Both the position numbers and the translations under genes were made by a program. Below the pieces are notes generated by a model that worked only from the letters and a program-made list of their open reading frames with translations, was not told the DNA's origin and did not search any database. A stretch of 7,376 bases of DNA, taken from Candidatus Woesearchaeota archaeon (GTDB lineage: Archaea > Nanobdellota > Nanobdellia > UBA10117 > ARS21). The stretch covers positions 1-7,376 of the forward strand of contig PBPJ01000016.1 in assembly GCA_002725495.1 (NCBI GenBank). Direction: 5' to 3'. Of this stretch, positions 1 through 6,743 are shown one piece after another (position 1 is the first letter of the stretch; each line of letters opens with the position of its first letter).

Positions 1-1
1 A

Positions 2-484
2 TTGATAAATTCAGGTAATGCGATTATAAATGAAATTACATTAACTCTATTGGATAACGGAGATATTGGACCTGATGTCAAGATGAATCTACTCTCAAAT
101 AATTTTAAAAAAGAATATGATATTGGTTGCATATATTATAATAACAAAAAGATACGAGACATCGATACTGAATTGGATTATTGTATTAAGATAATTCCGA
201 CATTTTATGGTAAAAATGAACAAACTCTGGGTGGTATACTTCTTCAATCTAAAAAGGTTCATACTGGTTTATTTTCTAGGCTTTATATAAACGGTGAATC
301 CGTGAATGGTTTTGAAAAAGTGTATTCTGATTCCACGCCGCTGGGATTTTATAATGGTAGGATTGTTGGTCCTGTAACAATTTGGTCAATAAATTATTTC
401 GGTGATGAAAAAAAATCAGATACTTTTACTAATTTGAGTAAATATATTGAAATGTATCCGGATCACGGAATATACGACATATAA
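2..484 (+). CDS. Probable oligosaccharyltransferase STT3/AglB, C-terminal fragment (5' end outside window)
   Basis: The frame is open from the left edge, so these 160 residues are the C-terminal part of a longer protein; the apparent TTG start is only the window edge. There are no membrane helices, which suits the soluble C-terminal domain of an STT3/AglB subunit. That enzyme transfers a lipid-linked glycan to asparagine in N-X-S/T sites outside the membrane. The supporting pattern is HTGLFSRLYING (residues 87-98), then GFEKVYSDS (103-111), then GPVTIWSIN (123-131). Archaeal AglB tails commonly carry a comparable 'RLYF..G..L..F.LVYES...GPVKIFEV' stretch. The catalytic WWDXG motif and the 13 membrane helices would lie upstream and cannot be seen. 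A dolichyl-phosphate-sugar-synthase-like gene follows 33 bases downstream, which fits N-glycosylation. It could instead be the tail of another multi-membrane glycosyltransferase. The family call is from memory of the pattern, not from a search. Confidence 0.6.
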   Translation: MINSGNAIINEITLTLLDNGDIGPDVKMNLLSNNFKKEYDIGCIYYNNKKIRDIDTELDYCIKIIPTFYGKNEQTLGGILLQSKKVHTGLFSRLYINGESVNGFEKVYSDSTPLGFYNGRIVGPVTIWSINYFGDEKKSDTFTNLSKYIEMYPDHGIYDI

Positions 485-488
485 AAAA

Positions 489-498
489 TTATATAAAT
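489..498 (+). promoter_or_regulatory. Archaeal TATA-box candidate before the GT2 gene
   Basis: The sequence TTATATAAAT lies in the 33-base gap after the first gene, with its centre about 25 bases before the ATG at 518. This is the usual spacing for an archaeal TATA box driving a leaderless transcript. No clear Shine-Dalgarno sequence precedes the ATG, which agrees with a leaderless start. The region is AT-rich, so a chance match is quite possible. Confidence 0.4.
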
Positions 499-517
499 AC
501 GATAAATTGAAGAATAT

Positions 518-1201
518 ATGAAAAATACAATACTAATTACATTATACAATGAAGAACCCAGGATAAAAAAAGTTCTAGATAAATTGAAAAAATATAATTT
601 GATATTGGTTAATGATGGTTCCACCGATAAAACATTGGATATTATTAAAAAATATAAAAATGCACATATAATTTCTTACGGTAAAAATAAAGGAAAGGGT
701 TTTGCTTTACAAAAGGGTCTAAGGTATGCAAAAAAAGCCAAAATAGAAAGATTGATATTGATGGATGGAGATGGTCAACATAATCCGAGAGATATAAAAA
801 AGTTTGAAAAAAAATTATCTGAAGGTTACGACTTTGTAATTGGATCAAGATTTATAAAAAATAATAGTAATATGCCGCTTTCAAGAAGAATAATATTATT
901 TGGTGGAAAAATTATTGAAAAGATTTTAATTGGCATAGATTTAACTGATGCGCATAACGGATTTAGGGCGATGAATAAAATATCAATAAATAAAATTAAA
1001 TTAACTGAAAATCGAATGTCGTATGCTTCACAATTAATGTTTGAGATTAAAAAAAATAAACTAAATTATACTGAAGTTCCAGTAAAAATAAAATATACTA
1101 AAGAAACATTGAAGAAAGGTACTGGATCGTTATTAACCGGTTTTAAAATTTTATTTAGACTTATTGGACTAAAAATAAGATATATAAATAAAAAGAAATA
1201 G
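518..1201 (+). CDS. GT2 glycosyltransferase, dolichyl-phosphate mannose/glucose synthase-like
   Basis: This 227-residue protein is a GT-A fold, family 2 glycosyltransferase of the DPM1 type. Such enzymes move mannose or glucose from a nucleotide sugar to dolichyl or polyprenyl phosphate on the cytoplasmic face of the membrane. Motifs in order are the N-terminal strand with YNEE (residues 10-13), VNDGSTD (31-37), NKGKGFALQKGL (57-68), the metal-binding DGDGQH (83-88), GSRF (109-112) and DAHNGFRAMN (144-153). The last is typical of DPM/ALG5-like proteins. The C-terminal SLLTGFKILFRLIGLK (204-219) is amphipathic and probably lies on the membrane; there is no separate C-terminal membrane domain. 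A probable STT3 gene lies upstream and a small two-helix membrane protein starts 7 bases downstream, supporting a role in making lipid-linked sugar donors. The sugar, mannose or glucose, cannot be read from the sequence. Confidence 0.88.
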   Translation: MKNTILITLYNEEPRIKKVLDKLKKYNLILVNDGSTDKTLDIIKKYKNAHIISYGKNKGKGFALQKGLRYAKKAKIERLILMDGDGQHNPRDIKKFEKKLSEGYDFVIGSRFIKNNSNMPLSRRIILFGGKIIEKILIGIDLTDAHNGFRAMNKISINKIKLTENRMSYASQLMFEIKKNKLNYTEVPVKIKYTKETLKKGTGSLLTGFKILFRLIGLKIRYINKKK

Positions 1202-1208
1202 TAAAAAT

Positions 1209-1517
1209 ATGGTAAGAAAAAAAGCTGCAAAAATAAAGATGTTTATGGGAAGAACCGTATCCTATCTCGGCTTAGTTAATGCTGGAATGATCTTATTCTT
1301 GGTTTTGACTCGATTAGAAGATTATGGATATGACATAGAAATTGAAAAATATTTTTTCTTAATCTTGCTTGGAGGTTTCTTCATATTATCAATTTTTGGA
1401 TGGGTTGACGATTTACTTGGTTTACATGAACTGGAGAGGGAACATGTTGAGGAACGAAATCCGTATATGAAGAAGATAATTGAAAGACTAGATAGAATCG
1501 AAAAAAAGATTAAATAA
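1209..1517 (+). CDS. Small two-helix membrane protein with a charged C-terminal helix
   Basis: This 102-residue protein was not recognised as a named family. It has a basic N-terminus (RKKAAKIK, residues 3-10), a membrane helix at about 16-34, an acidic loop (36-47), a second helix at about 48-66, and a charged, probably helical tail (71-102) ending in repeated I/L spacing (KKIIERLDRIEKKIK, 88-102). The positive-inside rule puts both ends in the cytoplasm. It begins 7 bases after the DPM1-like gene and is probably co-transcribed with it. Because that enzyme lacks its own membrane anchor, this protein may tether it, much as eukaryotic DPM3 (two helices plus a cytosolic coiled coil) holds DPM1; this is inference from layout, not homology. 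DUF2304 proteins are another family often found beside such GT2 genes, but I see no clear match. Its last 8 bases overlap the end of the opposing glycosyltransferase gene. Confidence 0.75.
   Translation: MVRKKAAKIKMFMGRTVSYLGLVNAGMILFLVLTRLEDYGYDIEIEKYFFLILLGGFFILSIFGWVDDLLGLHELEREHVEERNPYMKKIIERLDRIEKKIK
1501..1507 (-). terminator. T-tract terminator candidate for the minus-strand operon
   Basis: Read on the minus strand, a run of seven T residues begins three bases after the stop codon of the GT2 gene (1510-1512). It is placed as expected for an archaeal oligo-T terminator closing the long minus-strand operon. It coincides with lysine codons of the convergent plus-strand gene, so coding need alone could explain it. 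Confidence 0.35.
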
Positions 1518-2745
1518 TTCTTTTTAAGAAATTTGATAGCTCATTTTCAGAAAAAACTTTTCTTAATTTTCCAAAATTACTCAAATTTTTGAATAGTTTA
1601 AGCTCATTACCCGAATTTTGCATAGTTAATATTTTATTTAATATTTTTTCAATGTCTTTTGTATCAATTTTAGTTTGATTTTTGGTCCCAAATAGGGATT
1701 TGCTCATTACTCTAAGATATTGTAATGAATATAACGTAATGTTAAATACAGAATTATTAAATTCAAAGGGTTTATTGAAATTCTTTATAAAAAATAGTAT
1801 ACTTCTGATATAATAAATATTAAATATACAAAATTGTTTAAAATTTTTTAAATATCCACATTCAAAAATTGAACCTCTGTAGCCCATCATGTTATACTGA
1901 TCAAATGGTGTAATGTTTTTTACAATATATTCTTTTACAGATTTTGGAGTATTTTTATTATTTAAACTAGTTGATAGCGTGATATATCGATTTAATAGAA
2001 AATTATTGTGGCAAAGGGTATCGAGAATGGATTTATCTTTTACATACTCATTAAAATCATGATATTTTATATTTCCATGTAACTTATACTCGGAGTTACG
2101 ATAATCGTATCTTGAGGTAGATAATACTTTTGATGAGATTCCATATCTAAATTTTTTAGACTTCATTTTCTTTGCAATTTGGTAATCCATATAACGATCA
2201 GGTAAAGATGTTTTGTAAAAATCATCAAGGACGGATTTTACTTTTTTAGTATTATAAACGGCATAGTTAGAGTCAGTAATGGTAAAATAATTTAAAAATA
2301 TGATTTGTTTAAAATTTAATAAATGAATTTTATCTGATTGGTTGAAGAATAATTTTGGACTTTTTTTATTAAATGTTGTAACTGGATATGTAACAAAAAA
2401 ATCTAATTTATTTTTTAATATCGATTCTATACTGAATTTGATAAAATCTTTAAAGAAAATATTATCGTCATCTAAACGCACAAAGTAATCTCCTTTGATG
2501 AACTTTGAAGCTGCATTCCAGTTTTTGTTCATCGACAGATCGGATTTTGCACGAATAATTTTTAATCTGGGATCATTAAATTTCTTTTTTAAATATTTGA
2601 AATTTAATCCTTTGTCCGTACTATTTTCATGAACCACGATCTGTAAATTTTTATAAGATTGATTTAGACATGATTTGATTGCAAATTCACAAAGTTTACG
2701 TCTATTCCGTGTAGGAATTATTATACTAACTAATGGATTTTTCAT
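1510..2745 (-). CDS. GT2 family glycosyltransferase
   Basis: This 411-residue protein carries an N-terminal GT-A domain of family 2, which transfers a sugar from a nucleotide donor during glycan assembly at the cytoplasmic face. The domain opens with PLVSIIIPTRNR (residues 4-15), continues through FAIKSCLNQSY (21-31) and VVHENSTDKG (37-46), then NKNWNAA (73-79), and reaches the metal-binding LDDDN (91-95). Position 39 is His where many relatives have Asp (VVDNGS). The remaining 300 or so residues are rich in Lys, Asn and Phe with no confident membrane segment; they probably hold the acceptor-binding part and a lineage-specific C-terminal extension. It is the last gene of the minus-strand run, and its start lies inside the end of the methyltransferase gene (20-base overlap). 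It likely transfers the sugar made by the upstream genes; donor and acceptor are unknown. Confidence 0.85.
   Translation of the reverse strand: MKNPLVSIIIPTRNRRKLCEFAIKSCLNQSYKNLQIVVHENSTDKGLNFKYLKKKFNDPRLKIIRAKSDLSMNKNWNAASKFIKGDYFVRLDDDNIFFKDFIKFSIESILKNKLDFFVTYPVTTFNKKSPKLFFNQSDKIHLLNFKQIIFLNYFTITDSNYAVYNTKKVKSVLDDFYKTSLPDRYMDYQIAKKMKSKKFRYGISSKVLSTSRYDYRNSEYKLHGNIKYHDFNEYVKDKSILDTLCHNNFLLNRYITLSTSLNNKNTPKSVKEYIVKNITPFDQYNMMGYRGSIFECGYLKNFKQFCIFNIYYIRSILFFIKNFNKPFEFNNSVFNITLYSLQYLRVMSKSLFGTKNQTKIDTKDIEKILNKILTMQNSGNELKLFKNLSNFGKLRKVFSENELSNFLKRII
1518..1525 (+). terminator. T-tract terminator candidate for the plus-strand genes
   Basis: Immediately after the TAA at 1515-1517 the plus strand reads TTCTTTTT. 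Archaeal RNA polymerase can terminate at short T-rich tracts without a hairpin, and no hairpin was seen here. The tract lies inside the opposing gene's coding sequence, so it may also be just its lysine/arginine codons. Confidence 0.3.
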
Positions 2746-3847
2746 TTATTATTTTTACTCCTGAATTAATTTTTTTAAGCTGATCCTCAATTTCTTTTTG
2801 ATATGGACCCGCAAATACTATTACCTTTGGTTCTTTTAAATCTTTAATTACTTTCGGTTTTTGTACAAAAAAATTTGAACCGTATAATCTTTTATTATTT
2901 TTTAAATCTGAATTATCAAGTATATTGATAATATTGGTTTTATTTAGTCCCATGGAAATTAAAAATTGTGAAAAAACGTGAGCACCAAATAAATAGTATT
3001 TTTCGTCCGCCAAACTATCATTTAGTTTTGAAATAATTTTTTCATAATATCTAAAATAATTACTAAAATTTTTTTTATTTATATTGTAAGTATTATAGTT
3101 AACTTTGACTTTTTTATCTATTTTTTCTGTCGAATAAAAAATGCTATGATCTTCAAAATATTGTTTTTTTATGATCTTAAAACCATATTCAATCAACAGG
3201 TTATCCATTAGACTCTCGTTTAGAAAAAAAGTATGTTCAAAATTTAAAATATTTGAATAATTATTTTCTAAATATTTGTCAAAATTTGGTATTGAAAATA
3301 TATGTTTGGTTCCTGTTTCAAGTAAATCGGATATATTTTCTAAGAATAATTTTGGATCATAAAAATGTTCAATTGTATGACTATGAACCAATGTGTTTAT
3401 TTCTTTAAATTTATTCAAATATTCTGAATAGTCTCCATTTAAATAATTTATTTCAGAGTATTTTTCTGAAATAAGCAAGTCAATGACTGTCCAATTCAAA
3501 TTTTTGTTTTTTTTCTTTGATATATGTCCAATAAAACCATCGCTACCTCCAATCTCCAATACATTAATTGGATCATGATCCATAACAAATTTTGAAAAAC
3601 TTTTATGATGATTGTTCCAAATACTTCCTAAAGCTTCTGAATGAAATTTTTTGTATACTAACTCCCTTGGTAATAGTTTTCTAATTTGAACGATACCTGA
3701 ACTCTTTGATATATCAAAAATTAAATCTGAAATTATATCTTTTGAATGTTCTTGGCTGTGAGTACCAATAAAAGAAGGGAAGTTTTTTATTGTGTATAAA
3801 TGTTCCATATCTTCCGATTCAGTAAAAATATTTTTTGATCTAATCAT
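2726..3847 (-). CDS. Sugar C-methyltransferase-like SAM-dependent methyltransferase lacking the zinc-binding cysteines
   Basis: This 373-residue protein has the three-part layout of the sugar C-methyltransferase family (TylC3/NovU-like): an N-terminal domain (about 1-75), a Rossmann SAM-binding domain (about 76-240) and a C-terminal domain (about 284-370). The linker HSEALGSIWNNHH (69-81) is typical. The SAM motif is VLEIGGSDG (96-104), followed by SHTIEHFYDP (156-165) and EHTFFLN (204-210). The C-terminal part shows YLFGAHVFS (285-293), ILDNSDLKN (309-317) and RLYGS (320-324). The usual N-terminal zinc motif is absent: where relatives read roughly CxxCGLVQL, this protein reads KSSGIVQI (48-55), and it contains no cysteine at all. 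No NDP-sugar dehydratase is visible nearby to supply the usual keto-sugar substrate, so the true substrate and even the reaction are uncertain. Met14 is an alternative start. It lies 10 bases after the nucleotidyltransferase-kinase gene and overlaps the next gene by 20 bases. Confidence 0.8.
   Translation of the reverse strand: MIRSKNIFTESEDMEHLYTIKNFPSFIGTHSQEHSKDIISDLIFDISKSSGIVQIRKLLPRELVYKKFHSEALGSIWNNHHKSFSKFVMDHDPINVLEIGGSDGFIGHISKKKNKNLNWTVIDLLISEKYSEINYLNGDYSEYLNKFKEINTLVHSHTIEHFYDPKLFLENISDLLETGTKHIFSIPNFDKYLENNYSNILNFEHTFFLNESLMDNLLIEYGFKIIKKQYFEDHSIFYSTEKIDKKVKVNYNTYNINKKNFSNYFRYYEKIISKLNDSLADEKYYLFGAHVFSQFLISMGLNKTNIINILDNSDLKNNKRLYGSNFFVQKPKVIKDLKEPKVIVFAGPYQKEIEDQLKKINSGVKIINEKSIS
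2758..2762 (-). promoter_or_regulatory. Possible distant ribosome-binding site for the GT2 gene
   Basis: On the minus strand AGGAG occurs 12 bases before the ATG at 2745, inside the end of the methyltransferase gene. It is a perfect Shine-Dalgarno core, but the spacing is longer than usual. It could support re-initiation on the polycistronic message or be coincidental. Confidence 0.25.
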
Positions 3848-3857
3848 TTTAAATTTA

Positions 3858-5420
3858 TTATTTATCTAATTCTAATTTTAAATTATATTTTCCAAAATTA
3901 AATAGGAATTTATTAAGCGGATATTCGTGTAATGGAGACATATTCAACCAAATAATTGAAGTTAAAAGTTTGACCTTATTTAAGTCATATCCATTTTCTA
4001 ATATAAATTTGTGAAGTACTTCTCTGCAGTCAAGTAAATTTTTGCTTACTAGAATATCACAAGAAATATTACCATTATTTTCTTTTACAAAATAATTACC
4101 TGAGTCAACTAAATGATGATTGAATATTAAATTATGGTTTAATTTTGCAAGATCATAATAAATGTCACCATATTTAAGCTCACCTCCAAAATCTTGCCTC
4201 CAATCAATTAATTTAAAACCAGTTTTAGTTTCAATTACATTATCTAAAATTAAATCTCCATGAATTCTATATGCTTTTCCGTCATATAATTCATCAAAAT
4301 TAATCTCATTGATTAAATCAAATATTTTGCTTACTTCAATGTTATTTATTTTATTATTATTTTCTTGAACTTGTTCCAATATATATTTTAATCGAGATAT
4401 TGTTTTATCGTAGTAAAATGATTTTGTTAGTAATTTAATATCTTCGTCATGCTTTATCCATAAATTTTTATTTAGCCATTCCAAGAATAATTTGAACTTT
4501 TCGGGATTAGCCGAATTGGAAAATAATTTTCCTTTTGCCTTTTCATACTTAAAGAAATTATTCTTATGATCTAAAATTTTTGGTACCACCGAGTCAAGTA
4601 TTTTTCCACGTAAATATCTATTTTTTGATATATCTAAATTAGAAAAAAATTTTATAACAAAATTATCAAACATAAAAATATTTTCATCCATTTTATCGAG
4701 TACGCTAATGCTGGATTTAAATTTTGATCTTGTCTTTTTTAATTCGGACGTGTTTCCTATATCGAACCAATTATCTGAAATTTCAAATTTAAATTTGGTT
4801 GAAGATAACATTTTACGAATTACGTGAACATCAGATAAAGATGAGTCAAAACTATTTTTTTTATAAATCTCGTCTAAATTACGCCAAAATAACTTGTAAT
4901 CGGATATTCCTGCTACTCCGACATATACAAAATCATAATTTAGTTCGCCTTTTTCATTAAAATTAGAAATGTTTTTTGAATCAGTATTGAATGTACGGTA
5001 CTGTGCAGAATTTAGTTTATCATATCCAACAACCCAATTATCTTTGAGTTTTTGAAACGAATGTTCTTTTATTATGGTGTCCCCTGCGTGAAATATGAAT
5101 GGTGTATTTAATTTAGATTTTGCACACTTCAGTGAATATAATAGGCTTGAACCTTCGCCCTTGTATTTATCCACGGTTACAAATTCAAAATTTTTATTTG
5201 GATAGGCAAGTCCTAAGAAATCCTTAACGTGATCTCCAAAATGTCCCAAAGTTACAACAAATTTTGTATCCTCGGGATAGGATTCGATTATATGCGATAT
5301 TGCGGGTTTATCTCCGACTCGGACCAGCGATTTATTTGTATATTTTGTTAAGTCTCCCAACCTACTTCCGATTCCGCTCGTAGTAATTAAAACTTTATAC
5401 TCTTCCATATTTATCTTCAA
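3858..5420 (-). CDS. Bifunctional sugar/alcohol nucleotidyltransferase - APH-like kinase fusion
   Basis: This 520-residue protein joins two enzymes. Residues 8-230 form a nucleotidyltransferase domain: TSGIGSRL (14-21) is the nucleotide-binding loop, followed by TNKSLV (28-33), GDKP (36-39), the metal-site region HAGDT (111-115) and WFDIGN (218-223). Residues 245-515 form a phosphotransferase domain of the APH/choline-kinase type. Its N-lobe shows FVIKFF (254-259) with probable ATP-contacting Lys257; its catalytic loop is HGDLILDN (387-394) with Asp389; and IDWRQDFGG (405-413) is the metal-binding segment. Such a fusion would phosphorylate a small alcohol or sugar and couple it to a nucleotide, giving an NDP-activated donor. 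LicA/LicC phosphocholine activation shows the same logic in separate proteins. The substrate here is unknown; the adjacent aldolase-like and phosphatase genes suggest a sugar or polyol. The first ATG overlaps the cupin gene by 26 bases; Met5 (5408) is an equally good start with a 14-base overlap. Confidence 0.85.
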   Translation of the reverse strand: MKINMEEYKVLITTSGIGSRLGDLTKYTNKSLVRVGDKPAISHIIESYPEDTKFVVTLGHFGDHVKDFLGLAYPNKNFEFVTVDKYKGEGSSLLYSLKCAKSKLNTPFIFHAGDTIIKEHSFQKLKDNWVVGYDKLNSAQYRTFNTDSKNISNFNEKGELNYDFVYVGVAGISDYKLFWRNLDEIYKKNSFDSSLSDVHVIRKMLSSTKFKFEISDNWFDIGNTSELKKTRSKFKSSISVLDKMDENIFMFDNFVIKFFSNLDISKNRYLRGKILDSVVPKILDHKNNFFKYEKAKGKLFSNSANPEKFKLFLEWLNKNLWIKHDEDIKLLTKSFYYDKTISRLKYILEQVQENNNKINNIEVSKIFDLINEINFDELYDGKAYRIHGDLILDNVIETKTGFKLIDWRQDFGGELKYGDIYYDLAKLNHNLIFNHHLVDSGNYFVKENNGNISCDILVSKNLLDCREVLHKFILENGYDLNKVKLLTSIIWLNMSPLHEYPLNKFLFNFGKYNLKLELDK

Positions 5421-5742
5421 GTCTTACAATATCATCTTCTCCAAAATAAGATCCAACTTGAACTTCAACAAATACTAAGTCTTCAGTACCTTCATTAATT
5501 GGTTGATGATGTGACTCCACCGGAATTTCATAAGTCTTTCCAGGAAGCATATCTATGTATTCATCATTTAATCTAAGCTTTCCCTTCCCCGATAGAACCG
5601 TCCAAACTTCTGCTCTTTTATGATGGTATTGATAGCTCGGGGATTGACCGGGCTTTATTACTATAATTTTTACTTTTCCGTCTTCTCCGTCATATATATT
5701 TTCAAAAGTTCCCCACGGTCGTTCTTCTTTATAATTTTCCAT
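5395..5742 (-). CDS. Stand-alone ManC-type cupin, mannose-6-phosphate isomerase-like
   Basis: These 115 residues match the type II phosphomannose isomerase cupin that usually forms the C-terminal third of ManC/AlgA-type proteins, here as a separate gene. Visible signatures are RPWGTFE (8-14), VIKPGQSPSYQYHH (28-41), RAEVWTVLSGKG (43-54), IPVESHHQPINEG (73-85) and VEVQVGSYFGEDDIVR (92-107). The metal ligands are probably His40, His41 or Glu45, and a His at 78-79. The domain is complete and of normal length for the stand-alone form. The known reaction of this family is fructose-6-phosphate to mannose-6-phosphate. In a non-mannose pathway a cupin like this could be an isomerase or epimerase for another sugar phosphate. 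Its ATG shares one base with the TAA of the aldolase-like gene (TAATG), so translation is probably coupled. The downstream nucleotidyltransferase is fused to a kinase rather than to this cupin, unlike ManC. Confidence 0.85.
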   Translation of the reverse strand: MENYKEERPWGTFENIYDGEDGKVKIIVIKPGQSPSYQYHHKRAEVWTVLSGKGKLRLNDEYIDMLPGKTYEIPVESHHQPINEGTEDLVFVEVQVGSYFGEDDIVRLEDKYGRV

Positions 5743-6743
5743 TATAAGTTTTTAATGTATAATTCTATTATATTATACATCTCCTCCATTACACATTTTG
5801 TGAAATCTTCATTTTTATTTATTTCGTTTACAATTAATTTGTATTCTTCTTCTTTAAAGTTATAGTGTCCTGCAATGACTGAACAAAGAAATTTATTTTC
5901 AGAAGTATTATTTTTTAACCATTTTTCCCATTTTTTTGAATTGTATGATCGATCTAAAAAATCATTGAAATCAATTCCGTATTGAAGGCATTTCTGTATC
6001 ATTAATTGAGTTTGTACTACTCCCATTTGAGGTGCTATATTGACTGCGCCAACAACATTTGAACGTTTATTTATTTCTTTACCAGTCAAATAATCTGCAT
6101 TATGTTCTTTTATCTTAACATTCTTTGATTTTAGTACTTCTGAAACTTCTTTCATAAACTCGTCATTGTATGATCCAACTTGATTAATTTCCATAACCAA
6201 TGATCCGGATTGAACTACATAAAAATCAGGTTTAATGAAATCAAGATAAAAATTTAAATCCTCAAGTATTTCTGAAGGTGAATCATAAAATTTTCCTGTA
6301 TTTTCGTCAGTTCCAATTTCGATTTTAATATTTGGATTTAGAGATTTGCAGTATTCTATTGCCTTTTTTGATTCGATTAGCATTTCTTCTTTTGATCCCT
6401 TATAGTGGCAAAAATCGATGTGTATAAGATCAAAACCATTTTCAATATCTGATCTAATTGTATTATAAGTATCTTCTAAATCAAATATTCCGTTGAATCC
6501 TGGTCCGCAGTGATCTCTGCAAATTACTACGTCGGACTCGGGGTATTTGATTTTTAATGATTTAACAAAATTCATATATTGTTCAGTATTCCAATTGTTT
6601 ACATATCCGCCATTGTAATCTATTTGATTTTTTGATGCAATTAACATTAGTTGAGTTTTATTTTTCTGAGAATAATAAAAAACTGATTCGATTATTTCAG
6701 GACTCATAGGTCCAATCCCTAATTTTGATATTATTTCTGCCAT
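5742..6743 (-). CDS. GatZ/KbaZ-like sugar-phosphate aldolase or epimerase (Tagatose_6_P_K family-like)
   Basis: This 333-residue protein looks like a divergent, shortened member of the GatZ/KbaZ family, a TIM-barrel group that includes the accessory subunit of tagatose-1,6-bisphosphate aldolase and an uronate epimerase. Matches to the family pattern are IASKNQIDYNGGY (35-47; relatives read 'ATSNQVNQ.GGY'), CRDHCGPGFNG (75-85; 'GGDHLGPN'), FDLIHIDFCHY (104-114), IEIGTDENTG (141-150; 'IGTEVP.PGG') and KEHNADYL (212-219; 'EAHSTDYQ'). Asp77, His78, Glu142, Glu213 and His214 are likely active-site residues. Family members in E. coli are about 420 residues and work with a class II catalytic partner (GatY/KbaY); no such partner is in this window, so this protein may act alone. 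It sits between a sugar-phosphate phosphatase and an isomerase-like cupin, which points to synthesis of an uncommon sugar phosphate, not galactitol breakdown. The first ATG is favoured by the preceding GAGGG. Confidence 0.72.
   Translation of the reverse strand: MAEIISKLGIGPMSPEIIESVFYYSQKNKTQLMLIASKNQIDYNGGYVNNWNTEQYMNFVKSLKIKYPESDVVICRDHCGPGFNGIFDLEDTYNTIRSDIENGFDLIHIDFCHYKGSKEEMLIESKKAIEYCKSLNPNIKIEIGTDENTGKFYDSPSEILEDLNFYLDFIKPDFYVVQSGSLVMEINQVGSYNDEFMKEVSEVLKSKNVKIKEHNADYLTGKEINKRSNVVGAVNIAPQMGVVQTQLMIQKCLQYGIDFNDFLDRSYNSKKWEKWLKNNTSENKFLCSVIAGHYNFKEEEYKLIVNEINKNEDFTKCVMEEMYNIIELYIKNL

Noticed and set aside
645..848. 67-residue open frame on the minus strand
   Set aside because: It lies wholly antisense to the well-supported DPM1-like gene, and its translation shows no family motifs.
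3848..3872. TATA-like AT-rich sequence before the methyltransferase gene
   Set aside because: No convincing TATA box falls at about 25 bases from the ATG, and the 10-base gap suggests simple co-transcription.
5620..5865. 81-residue hydrophobic open frame on the plus strand
   Set aside because: It is antisense to the cupin and GatZ-like genes; its Phe/Ile/Ser-rich sequence is what the reverse complement of Lys/Asn/Glu codons gives.
5395..6743. Cupin plus GatZ-like gene as a single ManC-like fusion
   Set aside because: The two are separated by a clear TAATG stop-start junction, and the GatZ-like protein has no nucleotidyltransferase motifs.
5742..6743. Sialic-acid synthase (NeuB) reading of the TIM-barrel gene next to a KdsC-like phosphatase
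   Set aside because: The order resembles sialic-acid loci, but there is no C-terminal antifreeze-like SAF domain, and the visible blocks match GatZ/KbaZ instead.
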